This document shows positions 26,053 through 34,584 of a DNA stretch of 64,000 nucleotides, one piece after another. Source of the stretch: an uncultured Lactobacillus sp. (GTDB lineage Bacteria; Bacillota; Bacilli; Lactobacillales; Lactobacillaceae). Where the stretch lies: assembly GCF_944327175.1 (NCBI RefSeq), contig NZ_CALVGT010000002.1, positions 1-64,000 on the forward strand, given 5' to 3'. The first letter of the stretch is position 1, and each line of letters opens with the position of its first letter. The notes below the pieces were generated by a model. That model did no database searches, was not told where the DNA came from, and saw only the letters and a program-made list of their open reading frames with translations. A program made the position numbers and the translations under genes.

Positions 26053-26901
26053 CTACTTGGTCAGTTCGTAAATGGCTTCCGCGTAGATGGCCAGGCTTTT
26101 TTCCAGTTCAGCCAGGCTGACGGATTCGTCGATGGCATGGGCGGTGTCCAGGCTGCCGGGGAAGGCAGGCCCGTAGCCGACCCCGTTTTTAAAGAAGCGG
26201 CCGTAGTTGGCGCCAGCGGAGATGATGGCCTCACTGGCTTGGCCAGTCTGCTTTTCGTAGACGGAAAGGAGGGTCTTGACGAAGGGGTCGTCGCCAGCAA
26301 CGAAGTGGGGCTTTTCAAAGTCTTGGTAGGGCTGGAAAGTCGTCTGACAGAAAGCGCCGAACTTGTCATTTAGCTGCTGGCACATTTTTTCCGGGCTGGT
26401 CCCCTGGCTATAGCGGATGTCGCTCTTGATATAGGCTTCGGCTTGGCCCTTTTGGTAGCGGAAGATGGCCGGGCAGTTGATGGACTTGCCCATCTCGGAG
26501 TCAGTATTGGCGATCCCGATTTTTTCCCCGTAGTAGTCCGCTAGCTCAAATTCACCGGCAAAGTCCAGGAAATTTTTAGCCCGGCCGGTGAAAGGAAAGG
26601 TCCGTAAGAAGCTGGCCAGGAGGCAGGCCCCATTTTTCCCTTCCCAAGGAACTGAGGCGTGGGCGCTGACGCCTTCTAAACTTATCTTTAAGCTAGTACC
26701 ATTGTCGCCAGCTAATTCGTTGATTTCCCCAGTCAAGCCATTTTTGGCCAAAAAGTCCGGGAAAGCTGCCTCAATTTTCACAAGATTCTCGCCAGAGACA
26801 ACGGCGGTCGCGGCGGCTGGAATCATGTTGGTGGCCTGGCCGGCAGTGAAGGACTCAAGGATTAAGCCAGTAGCTTCTTTGCCAATAAAATCTGTCTTCA
26901 A
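26053..26901 (-). pseudogene. M20 dipeptidase (PepV-like) remnant, N-terminal third missing
   Basis: Frame of 282 residues that matches the middle and C-terminal part of a PepV/M20 dipeptidase: ESFTAGQATNMIPAAATAVVSG, the lid domain with GVSAHASVPWEGKNG, and a C-terminal catalytic portion SAGANYGRFFKNGVGYGPAFPGSLDTAHAIDE, which carries the last metal-ligand His. The first 190 or so residues, with the main zinc ligands, are absent, and DNA upstream of 26901 is unrelated. The frame is otherwise open, with no ribosome site at the ATG. A lost-function relic is the simplest reading. Confidence 0.78.
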
Positions 26902-27166
26902 AACAGCTAGACCAGCCGTGGTAACGCTCGCTAGCGGGAAGGCCTACTTTATTTCGGCCAACCAGTTCTTAGATGTGTTTCGCCAGGCGGCTTTTGCTCA
27001 ATCGCACCAACTTGAGCTCTCTGGAAAAAGCCGGACCTGGTTACTCTTCTAATCGATACTTCTCTTAAATTGTTTTAATTTTTAATTAATGTAGTCTTAA
27101 AGTGTAAATAAGTTTCTGTCAAGCGGCTTTTTGAAAAAAACTTTTTTCTTTTTCCCCCTATTCTAT
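26902..27166. other. gap with an unassigned coding-like fragment
   Basis: 265 bases. On the plus strand a frame ending TAA at 27050-27052 has a coding-like look over its last 45 codons (GKAYFISANQFLDVFRQAA, then SHQLELSGKSRTWLLF) but no start, and I do not recognise the family. It abuts the broken end of the peptidase remnant, so both may be products of one rearrangement. The rest is A/T-rich. Confidence 0.4.
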
Positions 27167-27733
27167 TTACTTTGCCGGATAGTCCTTAAGCTTGGCGTTC
27201 AGCTTGGAGTAGATCCGGTCGACAAACCAGGGCTCAGTTGACTTTTCCAGGGCTTCATCCAAGCCAAACCAGGCAACAGCCTTGTTTTCGTCGGCTTTCG
27301 GCCGGATAGGCAAGCTGTCGTCAGCCTCTAAGAGGTAGGTCACGTTTAAGTGCAAGTGTGACGGAACGTATTTGCCTTTTTTCTCATGCCCGTCCACGGT
27401 CAAAATCTCAGCAGAGTAAATTTGCTCCGTGACAGCTTTAGCTTTAACTCCGCTTTCTTCTTTGACTTCTTTTAAAGCCACCTGCAAAAGGTCCTGGTCG
27501 CCGTCCGCGTGCCCGCCCAGCCAGGCCCAGGAGTCGTAGATCCGGTGGTAGGCCATCAGAACTTTGTCCCGTTCCGGGTTGACTACCCAGGCTGAAGCGG
27601 TGAAGTGCTCGGCCAAATTGGACCGCAAGAACAGTTCTTCCCCGGTCTCCAGCCGGTGGATCATCTCTTTAACGTCGGCTGCTTCTTGCTCGTTAAAAGG
27701 GTGGTAATTTTGTAAATCAGTCAGTAAAGTCAT
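27167..27733 (-). CDS. NUDIX hydrolase
   Basis: 188 residues with a NUDIX box at about 75-98: GGHADGDQDLLQVALKEVKE then ESGV. It departs slightly from consensus (Gln for the first Glu, Lys for Arg), but the catalytic EVKEESG core is kept. The preceding WVVNPERDKVLMAYHRIYDSWAWLGGHADG is typical of a group of uncharacterised housecleaning NUDIX proteins. Single gene, divergent from cysS. Substrate not known. Confidence 0.82.
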   Translation of the reverse strand: MTLLTDLQNYHPFNEQEAADVKEMIHRLETGEELFLRSNLAEHFTASAWVVNPERDKVLMAYHRIYDSWAWLGGHADGDQDLLQVALKEVKEESGVKAKAVTEQIYSAEILTVDGHEKKGKYVPSHLHLNVTYLLEADDSLPIRPKADENKAVAWFGLDEALEKSTEPWFVDRIYSKLNAKLKDYPAK

Positions 27734-27877
27734 TTATTCTCTTCTCTCTATTTTTTCTGTTTCGCTCTGTTCCCTCAGATTTTACCACGGGCGGTGATTG
27801 TCTGTTAAAATGTAGAGTGTTAAGTACTGAATTATTGCAGGTAAGGAAAAACTTGTAAAAGAAAGCAGGAAAATATC

Positions 27878-29302
27878 GTGAAGCTTTTCAACACTTTAAC
27901 TAGGCAAAAAGAAGAATTCAAACCCCTGGTTCCCGGCCAGGTCAGCATGTACGTCTGCGGGCCGACGGTTTACAACTACATCCACATCGGCAATGCCAGA
28001 AGCGCCATCGCTTTTGACACCATCCGCCGCTACTTTGAATACAAGGGATACAAGGTCAACTACGTTTCCAACTTTACTGACGTCGATGACAAAATGATCA
28101 ACGAAGCTAGAGCAGAAGGCACGACCGTGCCGGAATTAGCTGAACGCTACATCCAAGCCTTCCTGGAAGACACCCGGGCCTTGAACATCGAAGAAGCTAC
28201 CCTTCACCCGCGGGCAACCCACGAAATCCCGGCCATCATCGACTTCATCCAGACCTTGATCGACAAGGGCTACGCCTATGAAGCAGACGGGGATGTCTAC
28301 TACCGGGCTAAAAAGTTCGCTGACTACGGGCACTTGAGTGACCAGAACATCGACCAGCTGGAAGAGGGTGCCTCCCAGCACGTAAACGATGAAGAACAAG
28401 GCCGCAAGGAAGACCCGATCGACTTTGCCCTCTGGAAGGGGCAGAAGGAGGAAGACGAAATCGCCTGGGAGTCCCCATGGGGCAAGGGCCGGCCAGGCTG
28501 GCACATTGAATGCTCAGTCATGTCCACCAAGTACTTAGCTGACACCTTGGACATCCACGGGGGCGGGCAGGACCTGGAATTCCCCCACCACGAAAACGAA
28601 ATCGCCCAAAGTGAAGCCAAGACGGGCAAGAAGTTCGTCAACTACTGGCTGCACAACGGCTTCGTGACCGTGGGCAAGGATGAGGAAAAAATGTCCAAGT
28701 CCCTGCACAATTTCGTGACCGTCCACGATATTTTAAAGACCGTTGATCCCCAGGTTCTCCGCTTCTTCATGGCCAGCGTCCAGTACAGAAGCCAGATCAA
28801 CTACTCGGAAGAAAACTTGGAGCAGGCCGCCAACATCCTGGACCGCTTCAAGAACACCCTGGAAGGGATCAACTACCGCCTGGCTGACGCGACTGAATCT
28901 TTGCCGGACCCGGACCTGGCCAAGCTGATCGCAGAAACCACGGCCAAGTTTGAAGCAGCCATGGATGACGACTTCAACGTGCAAAATGCCTTGACCGCCA
29001 TCTACGAAGCCCTGCCAGCCGTTAACTCTAACGCTAACGCTGAAAAGGCCGATAAGGAGAGTTTGCAGCTTTTTACTGAAAAATTAGCCGCCTGGCTCAG
29101 CGTCTTTGGCTTAGATGTTGACAAGCTCCTGGCCAAGGAAGCCGGCGATGATGAGGCCATAATCGAAGAATTGGTTGCCCAGCGGACAGAAGCCAGAAAG
29201 AAAAAGGACTGGACTAAGAGTGACGAACTCCGCGACCAGCTTAAGGAAATGGGGGTAGTCCTCAAGGATACCCCGCAAGGAACCAGGTGGAGCCGTGAAT
29301 AA
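27878..29302 (+). CDS. cysS: cysteinyl-tRNA synthetase
   Basis: A class I synthetase of 474 residues charging tRNA-Cys. The start is GTG. The zinc site begins at Cys28 (YVCGPTVYN), HIGN follows at about 37, the second zinc ligands lie in HIECSVMS (about 207-214) and [14 protein letters not shown], and the KMSKS loop is [10 protein letters not shown] near 270. CysS-MrnC-RlmB is a conserved Firmicute order, and here the mrnC start overlaps the cysS end by 8 bases. Confidence 0.96.
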   Translation: MKLFNTLTRQKEEFKPLVPGQVSMYVCGPTVYNYIHIGNARSAIAFDTIRRYFEYKGYKVNYVSNFTDVDDKMINEARAEGTTVPELAERYIQAFLEDTRALNIEEATLHPRATHEIPAIIDFIQTLIDKGYAYEADGDVYYRAKKFADYGHLSDQNIDQLEEGASQHVNDEEQGRKEDPIDFALWKGQKEEDEIAWESPWGKGRPGWHIECSVMSTKYLADTLDIHGGGQDLEFPHHENEIAQSEAKTGKKFVNYWLHNGFVTVGKDEEKMSKSLHNFVTVHDILKTVDPQVLRFFMASVQYRSQINYSEENLEQAANILDRFKNTLEGINYRLADATESLPDPDLAKLIAETTAKFEAAMDDDFNVQNALTAIYEALPAVNSNANAEKADKESLQLFTEKLAAWLSVFGLDVDKLLAKEAGDDEAIIEELVAQRTEARKKKDWTKSDELRDQLKEMGVVLKDTPQGTRWSRE

Positions 29303-29738
29303 AGTACAGAAGTTAACTGAAAAGAAGATCGATCCCAACACCTTGAGCGGGCAGACTCTGGCCTACTTAGGCGACGGGATCTATGAAGCCGCCATCCGCC
29401 GGCACTTGATCAAGGGCGGGATGCTGAAACCGCAGAATCTGCAAAGAGCAGCAACCCACTATGTCTCAGCCAAGGCCCAAGCGGGCCTGATTGCCAAAAT
29501 GCTGGACACCGGCTTTTTGACTGAAGAAGAAGAAACAGCCTACCGGCGGGGCAGAAACGCCAAGACTCATACCAAGGCCAAGAACACCAGCCTGGCCACG
29601 TATGAAATGTCAACCGGCTTTGAAGCAGTCTTTGGCTACTTGGACCTGTCTGGTGAAGAAGGCAGGGTCAATGAATTGATTGCCTGGTGCATTGATGAGG
29701 TGGAAAGTGAAGGGACAAGGGAATATGTCTTCAACTAA
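29295..29738 (+). CDS. mrnC: mini-ribonuclease III
   Basis: A 147-residue RNase III-type nuclease lacking the double-stranded-RNA-binding domain, which matures the ends of 23S rRNA. The catalytic helix is [17 protein letters not shown] (residues about 19-35), with the acidic residues of the RNase III signature, and the second acidic cluster is [14 protein letters not shown] near the C-terminus. Start is GTG. It overlaps cysS by 8 bases and the rlmB start by 14, so all three are co-translated. Confidence 0.94.
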   Translation: MNKVQKLTEKKIDPNTLSGQTLAYLGDGIYEAAIRRHLIKGGMLKPQNLQRAATHYVSAKAQAGLIAKMLDTGFLTEEEETAYRRGRNAKTHTKAKNTSLATYEMSTGFEAVFGYLDLSGEEGRVNELIAWCIDEVESEGTREYVFN

Positions 29739-30474
29739 CAAGGATTTTGTCTTCGGCCGCCATGCCGGAATCGACTTTTTGAAAACCCAGGACAGCGAAA
29801 AAATCAACAAGGTCTTCCTGGCTGAAGGGGTTCAGGAGGACTTTGCCAGAGAAGTCTACCGCTATGCCAAAAAGAAGCATTTGATCATCCAGCGGGTGCC
29901 GAAAAACAAGCTGGACAAGCTGACTGGCGGGGAAAACCACCAGGGCTTGGTTTTGGCTGTCGCTTCTTTTGAATATGCCGACTTTGACCAGCTCTTGGAC
30001 AAACTGGACCAAGAAGAGGCCCCCCTTTTGCTCATGCTGGACAATATTGAAGACCCCCACAACCTGGGCTCCATCCTCCGCAGCGCCGACGCGACCGGGG
30101 TTAGCGGGGTGATCATCCCTAAGCGCCGGGCCAGCGGCCTGACCAGCGTGGTGGCGAAGACCTCAACCGGAGCCATCGACCACGTGCCAGTTGCCCGGGT
30201 GAACAACCTGGTTCAAACCTGCCAGGCCTTGAAGGACCGGGGTTACTGGATCTTCGGGACGGCCATGAAAGGCGATGACTACCGGAAGTGGAATGCCAAT
30301 GGCAAGACCGTTTTGGTCATCGGCAATGAAGGCAAGGGAATCTCTCCACTGCTTCTTAAGCAAATGGACCAGACCTTGACCATTCCGATGATTGGTCACG
30401 TTCAATCCCTGAACGCTTCAGTAGCAACCGGGGTCCTGCTCTACCAGGCCTTTAACAGCCGCCACCCTTTGTAA
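29725..30474 (+). CDS. rlmB: 23S rRNA 2'-O-methyltransferase (RlmB/TrmH family)
   Basis: 249 residues. I start at ATG 29725 ([15 protein letters not shown]) rather than the longer frame from 29680, since FVFGRHAGIDFLK is the usual family N-terminus. SPOUT motifs: DNIEDPHNLGSILRSADATG (about 113-132), VIGNEGKGIS (about 197) and IPMIGHVQSLNASVATGVLLYQ at the end. It methylates a ribose in 23S rRNA. Last gene of the cysS-mrnC-rlmB operon; a terminator follows at 30538. Confidence 0.92.
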   Translation: MSSTNKDFVFGRHAGIDFLKTQDSEKINKVFLAEGVQEDFAREVYRYAKKKHLIIQRVPKNKLDKLTGGENHQGLVLAVASFEYADFDQLLDKLDQEEAPLLLMLDNIEDPHNLGSILRSADATGVSGVIIPKRRASGLTSVVAKTSTGAIDHVPVARVNNLVQTCQALKDRGYWIFGTAMKGDDYRKWNANGKTVLVIGNEGKGISPLLLKQMDQTLTIPMIGHVQSLNASVATGVLLYQAFNSRHPL

Positions 30475-30537
30475 AGCAAATCGTTTACAGTTTGCGAAAA
30501 GTGATTGAATCAAACAATGGTTCGATTCTGTCAAGGT

Positions 30538-30582
30538 AAAAAGTCCTTTATTCTGTGGGCAAACAGAATGAAAGGGCTTTTT
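30538..30582 (+). terminator. terminator after rlmB, at the sigma-factor start
   Basis: AAAAGTCCTTTATTCTGT pairs with ACAGAATGAAAGGGCTTTT around GGGCAA, followed by T's. Its 3' arm contains GAAAGGG, the only ribosome-site candidate of the sigma gene that starts at 30586. It may therefore be both a terminator and a cap on that gene's translation. Confidence 0.78.
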
Positions 30583-30585
30583 ATA

Positions 30586-31155
30586 ATGGGATTGACAAAG
30601 GAAAGAGAGCGCCTGCTGATCAGCCGGATTCAAAAAGATGACGATGAGCAGGCCCTTAAAGAACTGTATTACAGCTGCCTGCCCGTGATTGGCGGCACCA
30701 TCAAGCAGTATTTTGTGGAGTTATATGACAGCCAGGACTGGGAGCAGGAGGCCTTGATCCTCTGCTATAAGACGGCCAAGCGCTTTGACTTAAAGCAAGG
30801 AAAGCCTTTTGTTGGCTTTTACAAGGTCAGCCTGCACAACCGGGCCATCAACTTGATCAGACGAGGCAAGCGGAAAAAGCGCCTGTCGATCAGCGACCAG
30901 GTCTACTGGGAAGATGTGACTCCCGAACTTGAGCAGGCTTCCTGCTTGATCGCGAGTCCGCCGGCGCCTGTTCTGGACTGGCAGGATTTGGTTGAGTCTT
31001 TGAGCATGCTGGAATTGGAAGAATTGCTTTTGGAATTGGGCTATAAGCAGGCCGGGGAGATCAAGCGCCAGTACCAGGTCAATGAGATGGGGCTCAGACG
31101 GGCCAAATACCGGGTGAAGGAAAAAATCAAGCTAAAATTACGGATAGGTGCGTAA
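30586..31155 (+). CDS. SigH/ComX-like alternative sigma factor
   Basis: A 190-residue small sigma factor. I place the start at ATG 30586 (MGLTKERERLLISRIQ); the open frame extends upstream to 30505 through a terminator. Region 2 is seen in DWEQEALILCYKTAKRFD and PFVGFYKVSLHNRAINLIRRGKRKK, and the C-terminal helix-turn-helix (region 4) near YKQAGEIKRQYQVNEMGLRRAKYRV. Its place between rlmB and rpmG-secE-nusG matches sigH of Firmicutes. In lactobacilli the relative is called SigX/ComX and drives late competence genes; target genes are not in this window. Synteny gives the main support. Confidence 0.78.
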   Translation: MGLTKERERLLISRIQKDDDEQALKELYYSCLPVIGGTIKQYFVELYDSQDWEQEALILCYKTAKRFDLKQGKPFVGFYKVSLHNRAINLIRRGKRKKRLSISDQVYWEDVTPELEQASCLIASPPAPVLDWQDLVESLSMLELEELLLELGYKQAGEIKRQYQVNEMGLRRAKYRVKEKIKLKLRIGA

Positions 31156-31175
31156 ACATTTTAGCCAAATAGGAC

Positions 31176-31181
31176 TATAAT
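31176..31181 (+). promoter_or_regulatory. -10 box of the 71-residue protein gene
   Basis: TATAAT with no clear -35 at proper distance, 42 bases before the ATG. It indicates the small ORF is transcribed separately from the sigma gene. Confidence 0.5.
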
Positions 31182-31223
31182 AACAGTTGTAGGATGAAAA
31201 AATTGTTTAGGAGGTAATCAAGA

Positions 31224-31439
31224 ATGTCAGAAATTGTTAAGACAGCTTTGCTGGATCGTTCAATGAAAGAAGTTTTTGATTGGAGTGACTCAGACACCCC
31301 TGTAAGAGATGCCCTTTGGTACTACTTCATGGAGTCAAACGGCCACAACACCGACAAGACTGAGGAAGCCATGCTTCCATTCATGAGCGACTCTGACGAC
31401 AAGATCATCGCATTTGTCAACGAAAACCTTAAGAAATAA
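31224..31439 (+). CDS. small acidic protein of unknown function
   Basis: 71 residues, acidic, no signal peptide, membrane segment or cysteine. I do not recognise it. The excellent ribosome site AGGAGGT (31208-31214), nearby TATAAT and its own terminator show it is a real, probably well-expressed gene. It sits between the sigma-factor gene and the DXS-like gene, where most Firmicutes go straight to rpmG. The central EVFDWSDSDTPVRDALWYYF and the helical C-terminus suggest a small globular helical protein. Confidence 0.7.
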   Translation: MSEIVKTALLDRSMKEVFDWSDSDTPVRDALWYYFMESNGHNTDKTEEAMLPFMSDSDDKIIAFVNENLKK

Positions 31440-31492
31440 TCTTTTCCCTACATTCCCGACCTCTTGTCTCACATATGGGAGGGGAAGGGGCA

Positions 31493-31527
31493 AAAAAACG
31501 ACGGCTCTACGAGCCGCCGTTTTTTTC
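31493..31527. terminator. bidirectional terminator
   Basis: ACGACGGCTC-TAC-GAGCCGCCGT flanked by A and T runs, between convergent genes at 31439 and 31560. Confidence 0.87.
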
Positions 31528-31559
31528 TGTTAAAATAAGAATCTGGCTATAAATGCTGC

Positions 31560-33311
31560 TTAGTTAAATAAATGCTTGACGCTGGCAACGATTTGCTCAG
31601 CCGTCAATTGGTTGTGAACCAGGATCTGGTCATAGCTTTGGTCAACGTCGGTGTATTCCCGCTTTTCGCCAAAAGCCTTGACCAAAACCGGCCGGTCAGC
31701 CAGGTAGCCGGCCACCTTTTGTCCGAAGCCCCCGTCCAGGATATTGTTTTCTAAAGTAATTACGGCCTGGTAGTGCCGGGCTAAGTGGTCCAGGCAGTCA
31801 GTATCCAGGATATTGGCTGACAAAGGATTGTAGAGGGTAGCATCAAGTTCTTCAGCAACTTGGTTGCCTAATTCCTGCATGTCGCCTAAAGCCAGGATAG
31901 CAATCTTTTTGCCGGCCCGCCGCTTTTGGTAGTGGATGTGCCGGTAGCCTTCAAGAGCGGCTCCGCCGGCTGGAACTTGCCGGACTGGCAGCTTGATAGC
32001 TACAGGGCCGTCTTTTTGCTTCAAGGCCCAGTTGATCATGGCCGCTTCTTCAGTCAAGCTGGTCGGGGCCAGGTACTTCCAGTTAGGCAGGTTGCTGACC
32101 ATGACCTGGTCAAAGACGCCCACGTGGGTCTTGGAGTTGGCCTGGATCCCGCCGCCAGCCACGATCATGACGACTGGCAAATTATTAGCCGCCACGTCAT
32201 GGCTGAGCTGGTCAAAGGCCCGCTGCAGGAAGGTGGAGTTTTCAAAAAGGACTGGCCGGCCGCCGGCCTTGGCAAAGCCCGCCGCGAAGGCCACGGAATC
32301 CTGCTCGGCGATCCCGACGTCGACGTAGTGGTCCGGGTAAGACTTTTTAAAGGAGTCCAGGCCAAAGACGCCAGGGATGGCGGCAGTGACGGCCATGATG
32401 TTTTCCTGGCCGCCATCAATAGCGCTAGCCACGGTCTTAACGGCAATTTCCGCTGGAGTCGGGCTCGCGGCAACGGTCTTTGGTGAATCATCGCTTAAGT
32501 CGAAGGGGCGGACCCAGTGGTGCTTTTCTTCATCCTCAATAGCTGGCTCATAGCCCTTGCCTTTTAAGGTGTTGACGTGCAAAACCAGGGGATGGTCGAC
32601 GTCATGGATTTCTCTGAAGGCCTTAATCATGCTTTCCAGGTCATTGCCGTCAGCCACATAGCGGTAATCAAAGCCGAAGGCCTTAAAAGGATTTTCCGGA
32701 TCCTGCCCCTGGCTGTCTCTCAGCTTCTTCAGGGCCGTGGTCAAGCCGCCGACATTTTTGTCAATGGACCATTGGTTGTCATTGATGACGATGACCAGGT
32801 TGCCCTTTTCCAGCGCGGCGTTATTTAAGCCTTCATAGGCCATCCCGCCGGTCAAGGAGCCATCGCCGATGACGGCCATGATCCGCTCGCTGCCGCCTAA
32901 GAGGTCCCGGGCCTTGGCCATGCCGGTGGCTAAAGAGATGGAGGTAGAAGTGTGGCCAACGGCATAGTAGTCGTAGGGACTTTCATCGGGATTAGTGTAA
33001 GGAGTCACCTTGCCGTAAGCTTCCGGGTCCAGCCAGGCATAAGCCCGGCCCGTCAGCATCTTGTGGGGATAGGTCTGGTGGGAGATGTCCCAGATGATTT
33101 TGTCGCCGGGGGCGTCAAAGACATAGTGGTAGGCGATGGTCAGTTCCACGATCCCCAGGTCAGGACCCAGGTGGCCGCCAACCGCCGCGTCTTTCTCGAT
33201 GATCAAGTGGCGGATTTCTGAAGCCAGCTGCTTCATTTCTTCCAGATCCAGGACCTTAAGGTCAGCTGGTGACTTGATTTTGTTGAGCAGGTATTCAGGA
33301 TGTTGATTCAT
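31560..33311 (-). CDS. 1-deoxy-D-xylulose-5-phosphate synthase-like TPP enzyme
   Basis: 583 residues (typical DXS about 620). The thiamine-diphosphate site is present: His78 in SHQTYPHK, GDG at 149-151 with NDNQ at 177-180, and Glu336 in IAEQ. The DXS domain order and GRAYAWLDPEAYGK...HTSTSIS are kept. Yet the residues that hold the second substrate in known DXS are changed: IAEQH is IAEQD (Asp338), the Tyr before STFLQRA is Asn358, and the Asp in GADGQTH is Asn392. Arg364 and His396 are kept. Lactobacilli make isoprenoids through mevalonate, so a plain DXS role is doubtful; a transketolase-like or thiamine-related reaction is possible. Confidence 0.8.
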   Translation of the reverse strand: MNQHPEYLLNKIKSPADLKVLDLEEMKQLASEIRHLIIEKDAAVGGHLGPDLGIVELTIAYHYVFDAPGDKIIWDISHQTYPHKMLTGRAYAWLDPEAYGKVTPYTNPDESPYDYYAVGHTSTSISLATGMAKARDLLGGSERIMAVIGDGSLTGGMAYEGLNNAALEKGNLVIVINDNQWSIDKNVGGLTTALKKLRDSQGQDPENPFKAFGFDYRYVADGNDLESMIKAFREIHDVDHPLVLHVNTLKGKGYEPAIEDEEKHHWVRPFDLSDDSPKTVAASPTPAEIAVKTVASAIDGGQENIMAVTAAIPGVFGLDSFKKSYPDHYVDVGIAEQDSVAFAAGFAKAGGRPVLFENSTFLQRAFDQLSHDVAANNLPVVMIVAGGGIQANSKTHVGVFDQVMVSNLPNWKYLAPTSLTEEAAMINWALKQKDGPVAIKLPVRQVPAGGAALEGYRHIHYQKRRAGKKIAILALGDMQELGNQVAEELDATLYNPLSANILDTDCLDHLARHYQAVITLENNILDGGFGQKVAGYLADRPVLVKAFGEKREYTDVDQSYDQILVHNQLTAEQIVASVKHLFN

Positions 33312-33432
33312 TTCTTCTCCTCATGGCCGGCTAACCGGCAATCTTGTAAACTGCGTTTTTACTAGTACCATTATGACACAGGGGCCGCTTAAGATGTGAA
33401 AATAAAGCCCGGCAAAGTCAGTCATATAATAG

Positions 33433-33461
33433 TTGCTTTTAGGGCGGATTTTTGCTAAAAT
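33433..33461 (+). promoter_or_regulatory. promoter of rpmG-secE
   Basis: TTGCTT (33433-33438), 17-base spacer, TGCTAAAAT extended -10 (TAAAAT 33456-33461), 26 bases before rpmG. Confidence 0.65.
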
Positions 33462-33486
33462 CAAATGAAGTTTGAAGGTGAATATT

Positions 33487-33636
33487 ATGGCAGTAAAGAA
33501 AGCAGCTTTGGCCTGCAGCGTTTGCGGGTCACGGAACTACTCAATCACTGCAAACAACAACCGCACCAAGCGCTTGGAACTGAACAAGTTCTGCAAGCAC
33601 TGCGGCAAGAAGACTTTGCACAGGGAAACGAGGTAG
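33487..33636 (+). CDS. rpmG: 50S ribosomal protein L33
   Basis: 49 residues, too short for most gene callers' length cut-offs. It has the full four-cysteine zinc ribbon: CSVCG (Cys10, Cys13) and [14 protein letters not shown] (Cys37, Cys40), so it is the zinc-binding (C+) form. It precedes secE by 6 bases and is in the conserved rpmG-secE-nusG order. Ribosome site AAGGTGA lies 9 bases before the ATG. Confidence 0.96.
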   Translation: MAVKKAALACSVCGSRNYSITANNNRTKRLELNKFCKHCGKKTLHRETR

Positions 33637-33642
33637 ACAGGG

Positions 33643-33813
33643 ATGATTAAGTTTTTTAAGAGCGTTGGTCAGGAAATGAAACTGGTTCATTGGCCAAGTG
33701 CTAAGGAAAACCGGCACGACACGGTGAACGTGGTCGTAACTTCTCTGCTTTACGCGATTTTCTTGGGTGCCTTGGATTGGGCCTTTGCAAAATTGATTCA
33801 ATTAGTTCTGTAA
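33643..33813 (+). CDS. secE: preprotein translocase subunit SecE
   Basis: 56 residues with the SecE layout: an amphipathic start with KSVGQEMKLVHWPSAKEN (the conserved W-P pair) and one C-terminal membrane helix (VVTSLLYAIFLGALDWAFAKLIQLVL). Part of the SecYEG channel. It follows rpmG by 6 bases and is separated from nusG by an attenuator-like hairpin. Confidence 0.95.
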   Translation: MIKFFKSVGQEMKLVHWPSAKENRHDTVNVVVTSLLYAIFLGALDWAFAKLIQLVL

Positions 33814-33850
33814 GAGCGACAAAGTATGTTATAATCATGCTAGTTTCTAG

Positions 33851-33877
33851 GAAAACCTCTTTAGCGAGGTTTTTTTG
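33851..33877 (+). terminator. terminator or attenuator between secE and nusG
   Basis: AAAACCTC-TTTA-GCGAGGTTTTTTT stem-loop. TATAAT at about 33828 could be a separate nusG promoter, so the hairpin may be a leader element or a partial terminator. Confidence 0.7.
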
Positions 33878-33904
33878 TTTGCCAAAAAGGAGATTAAAGA
33901 AATT

Positions 33905-34459
33905 ATGGTAGAATCCGCCAAGAAGCAATGGTACGTCCTGCACACTTACTCTGGTTTTGAAGACAAGGTTAGATCCGACTTGCTGTCTCGGGCCCAGTCA
34001 CTGGGGATGCAGGACTACATCTTCCGGGTTGTCGTTCCGCAAGAACCAAAGATCGAAGACGTGCGCGGCAAGAAGGAAGAAGTTAACGAAAAGGTCTTCC
34101 CTGGTTACGTTTTGGTTGAAATGGTCATGACTGACGAAAGCTGGTTTGTTGTCCGGAACACTCCTAATGTTACTGGTTTCGTTGGCAGCCACGGCGGTGG
34201 TTCCAAGCCTTCCCCGCTTTACGAGGAAGAAGTCAGAGCCATCCTGCAGATGCAAGAAGGCGAAGCAACTGAAAAGGTTGACTACGACTACGAAGTTGGC
34301 GAAAACGTCATGATCACCGAAGGTGCCTTCAACGGCATGGTCGGCAAGATCGCTGAAATCCAGGACGACAAGCAAAAGCTCTTCTTGACCATCGACATGT
34401 TCGGCCACGCTACCACTGCTGAACTGGACTTTGACCAAGTCAAGAAGATGGAAGACTAA
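33905..34459 (+). CDS. nusG: transcription termination/antitermination protein NusG
   Basis: 184 residues. The start is ATG 33905 with AAAGGAGA before it; the longer frame from 33875 begins inside the hairpin's T run. The N-terminal domain is clear (KKQWYVLHTYSGFEDKV ... KVFPGYVLVEMVM), and the C-terminal KOW domain is at about 130-184 (YEVGENVMITEGAFNGMVGKIAEI). It binds RNA polymerase and couples it to ribosomes or Rho. rplK follows with its own promoter. Confidence 0.96.
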   Translation: MVESAKKQWYVLHTYSGFEDKVRSDLLSRAQSLGMQDYIFRVVVPQEPKIEDVRGKKEEVNEKVFPGYVLVEMVMTDESWFVVRNTPNVTGFVGSHGGGSKPSPLYEEEVRAILQMQEGEATEKVDYDYEVGENVMITEGAFNGMVGKIAEIQDDKQKLFLTIDMFGHATTAELDFDQVKKMED

Positions 34460-34472
34460 ACATAAAAAAGTC

Positions 34473-34576
34473 TTGCATTCTGCCGGTTTTCAGAGTACTA
34501 TATTAAACGTACTTTATTATTGTGGGAGGAGAGTGTGGAAACTCTCCATTTTAACCGCATCACGGAATCAAGGAGG
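34473..34576 (+). promoter_or_regulatory. rplK promoter and structured leader
   Basis: TTGCAT (34473-34478) and TACTAT (34496-34501) with a 17-base spacer. The 5'-UTR then has GTGGGAG at 34522-34528 followed by hairpin GGAGAGT-GTGG-AACTCTCC and CCGCATCAC before the ribosome site AAGGAGG. GTGGGAG with a downstream pairing partner recalls the L1 binding site that controls rplKA in other bacteria; that link is inferred. Confidence 0.55.
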
Positions 34577-34584
34577 TTTTGACC

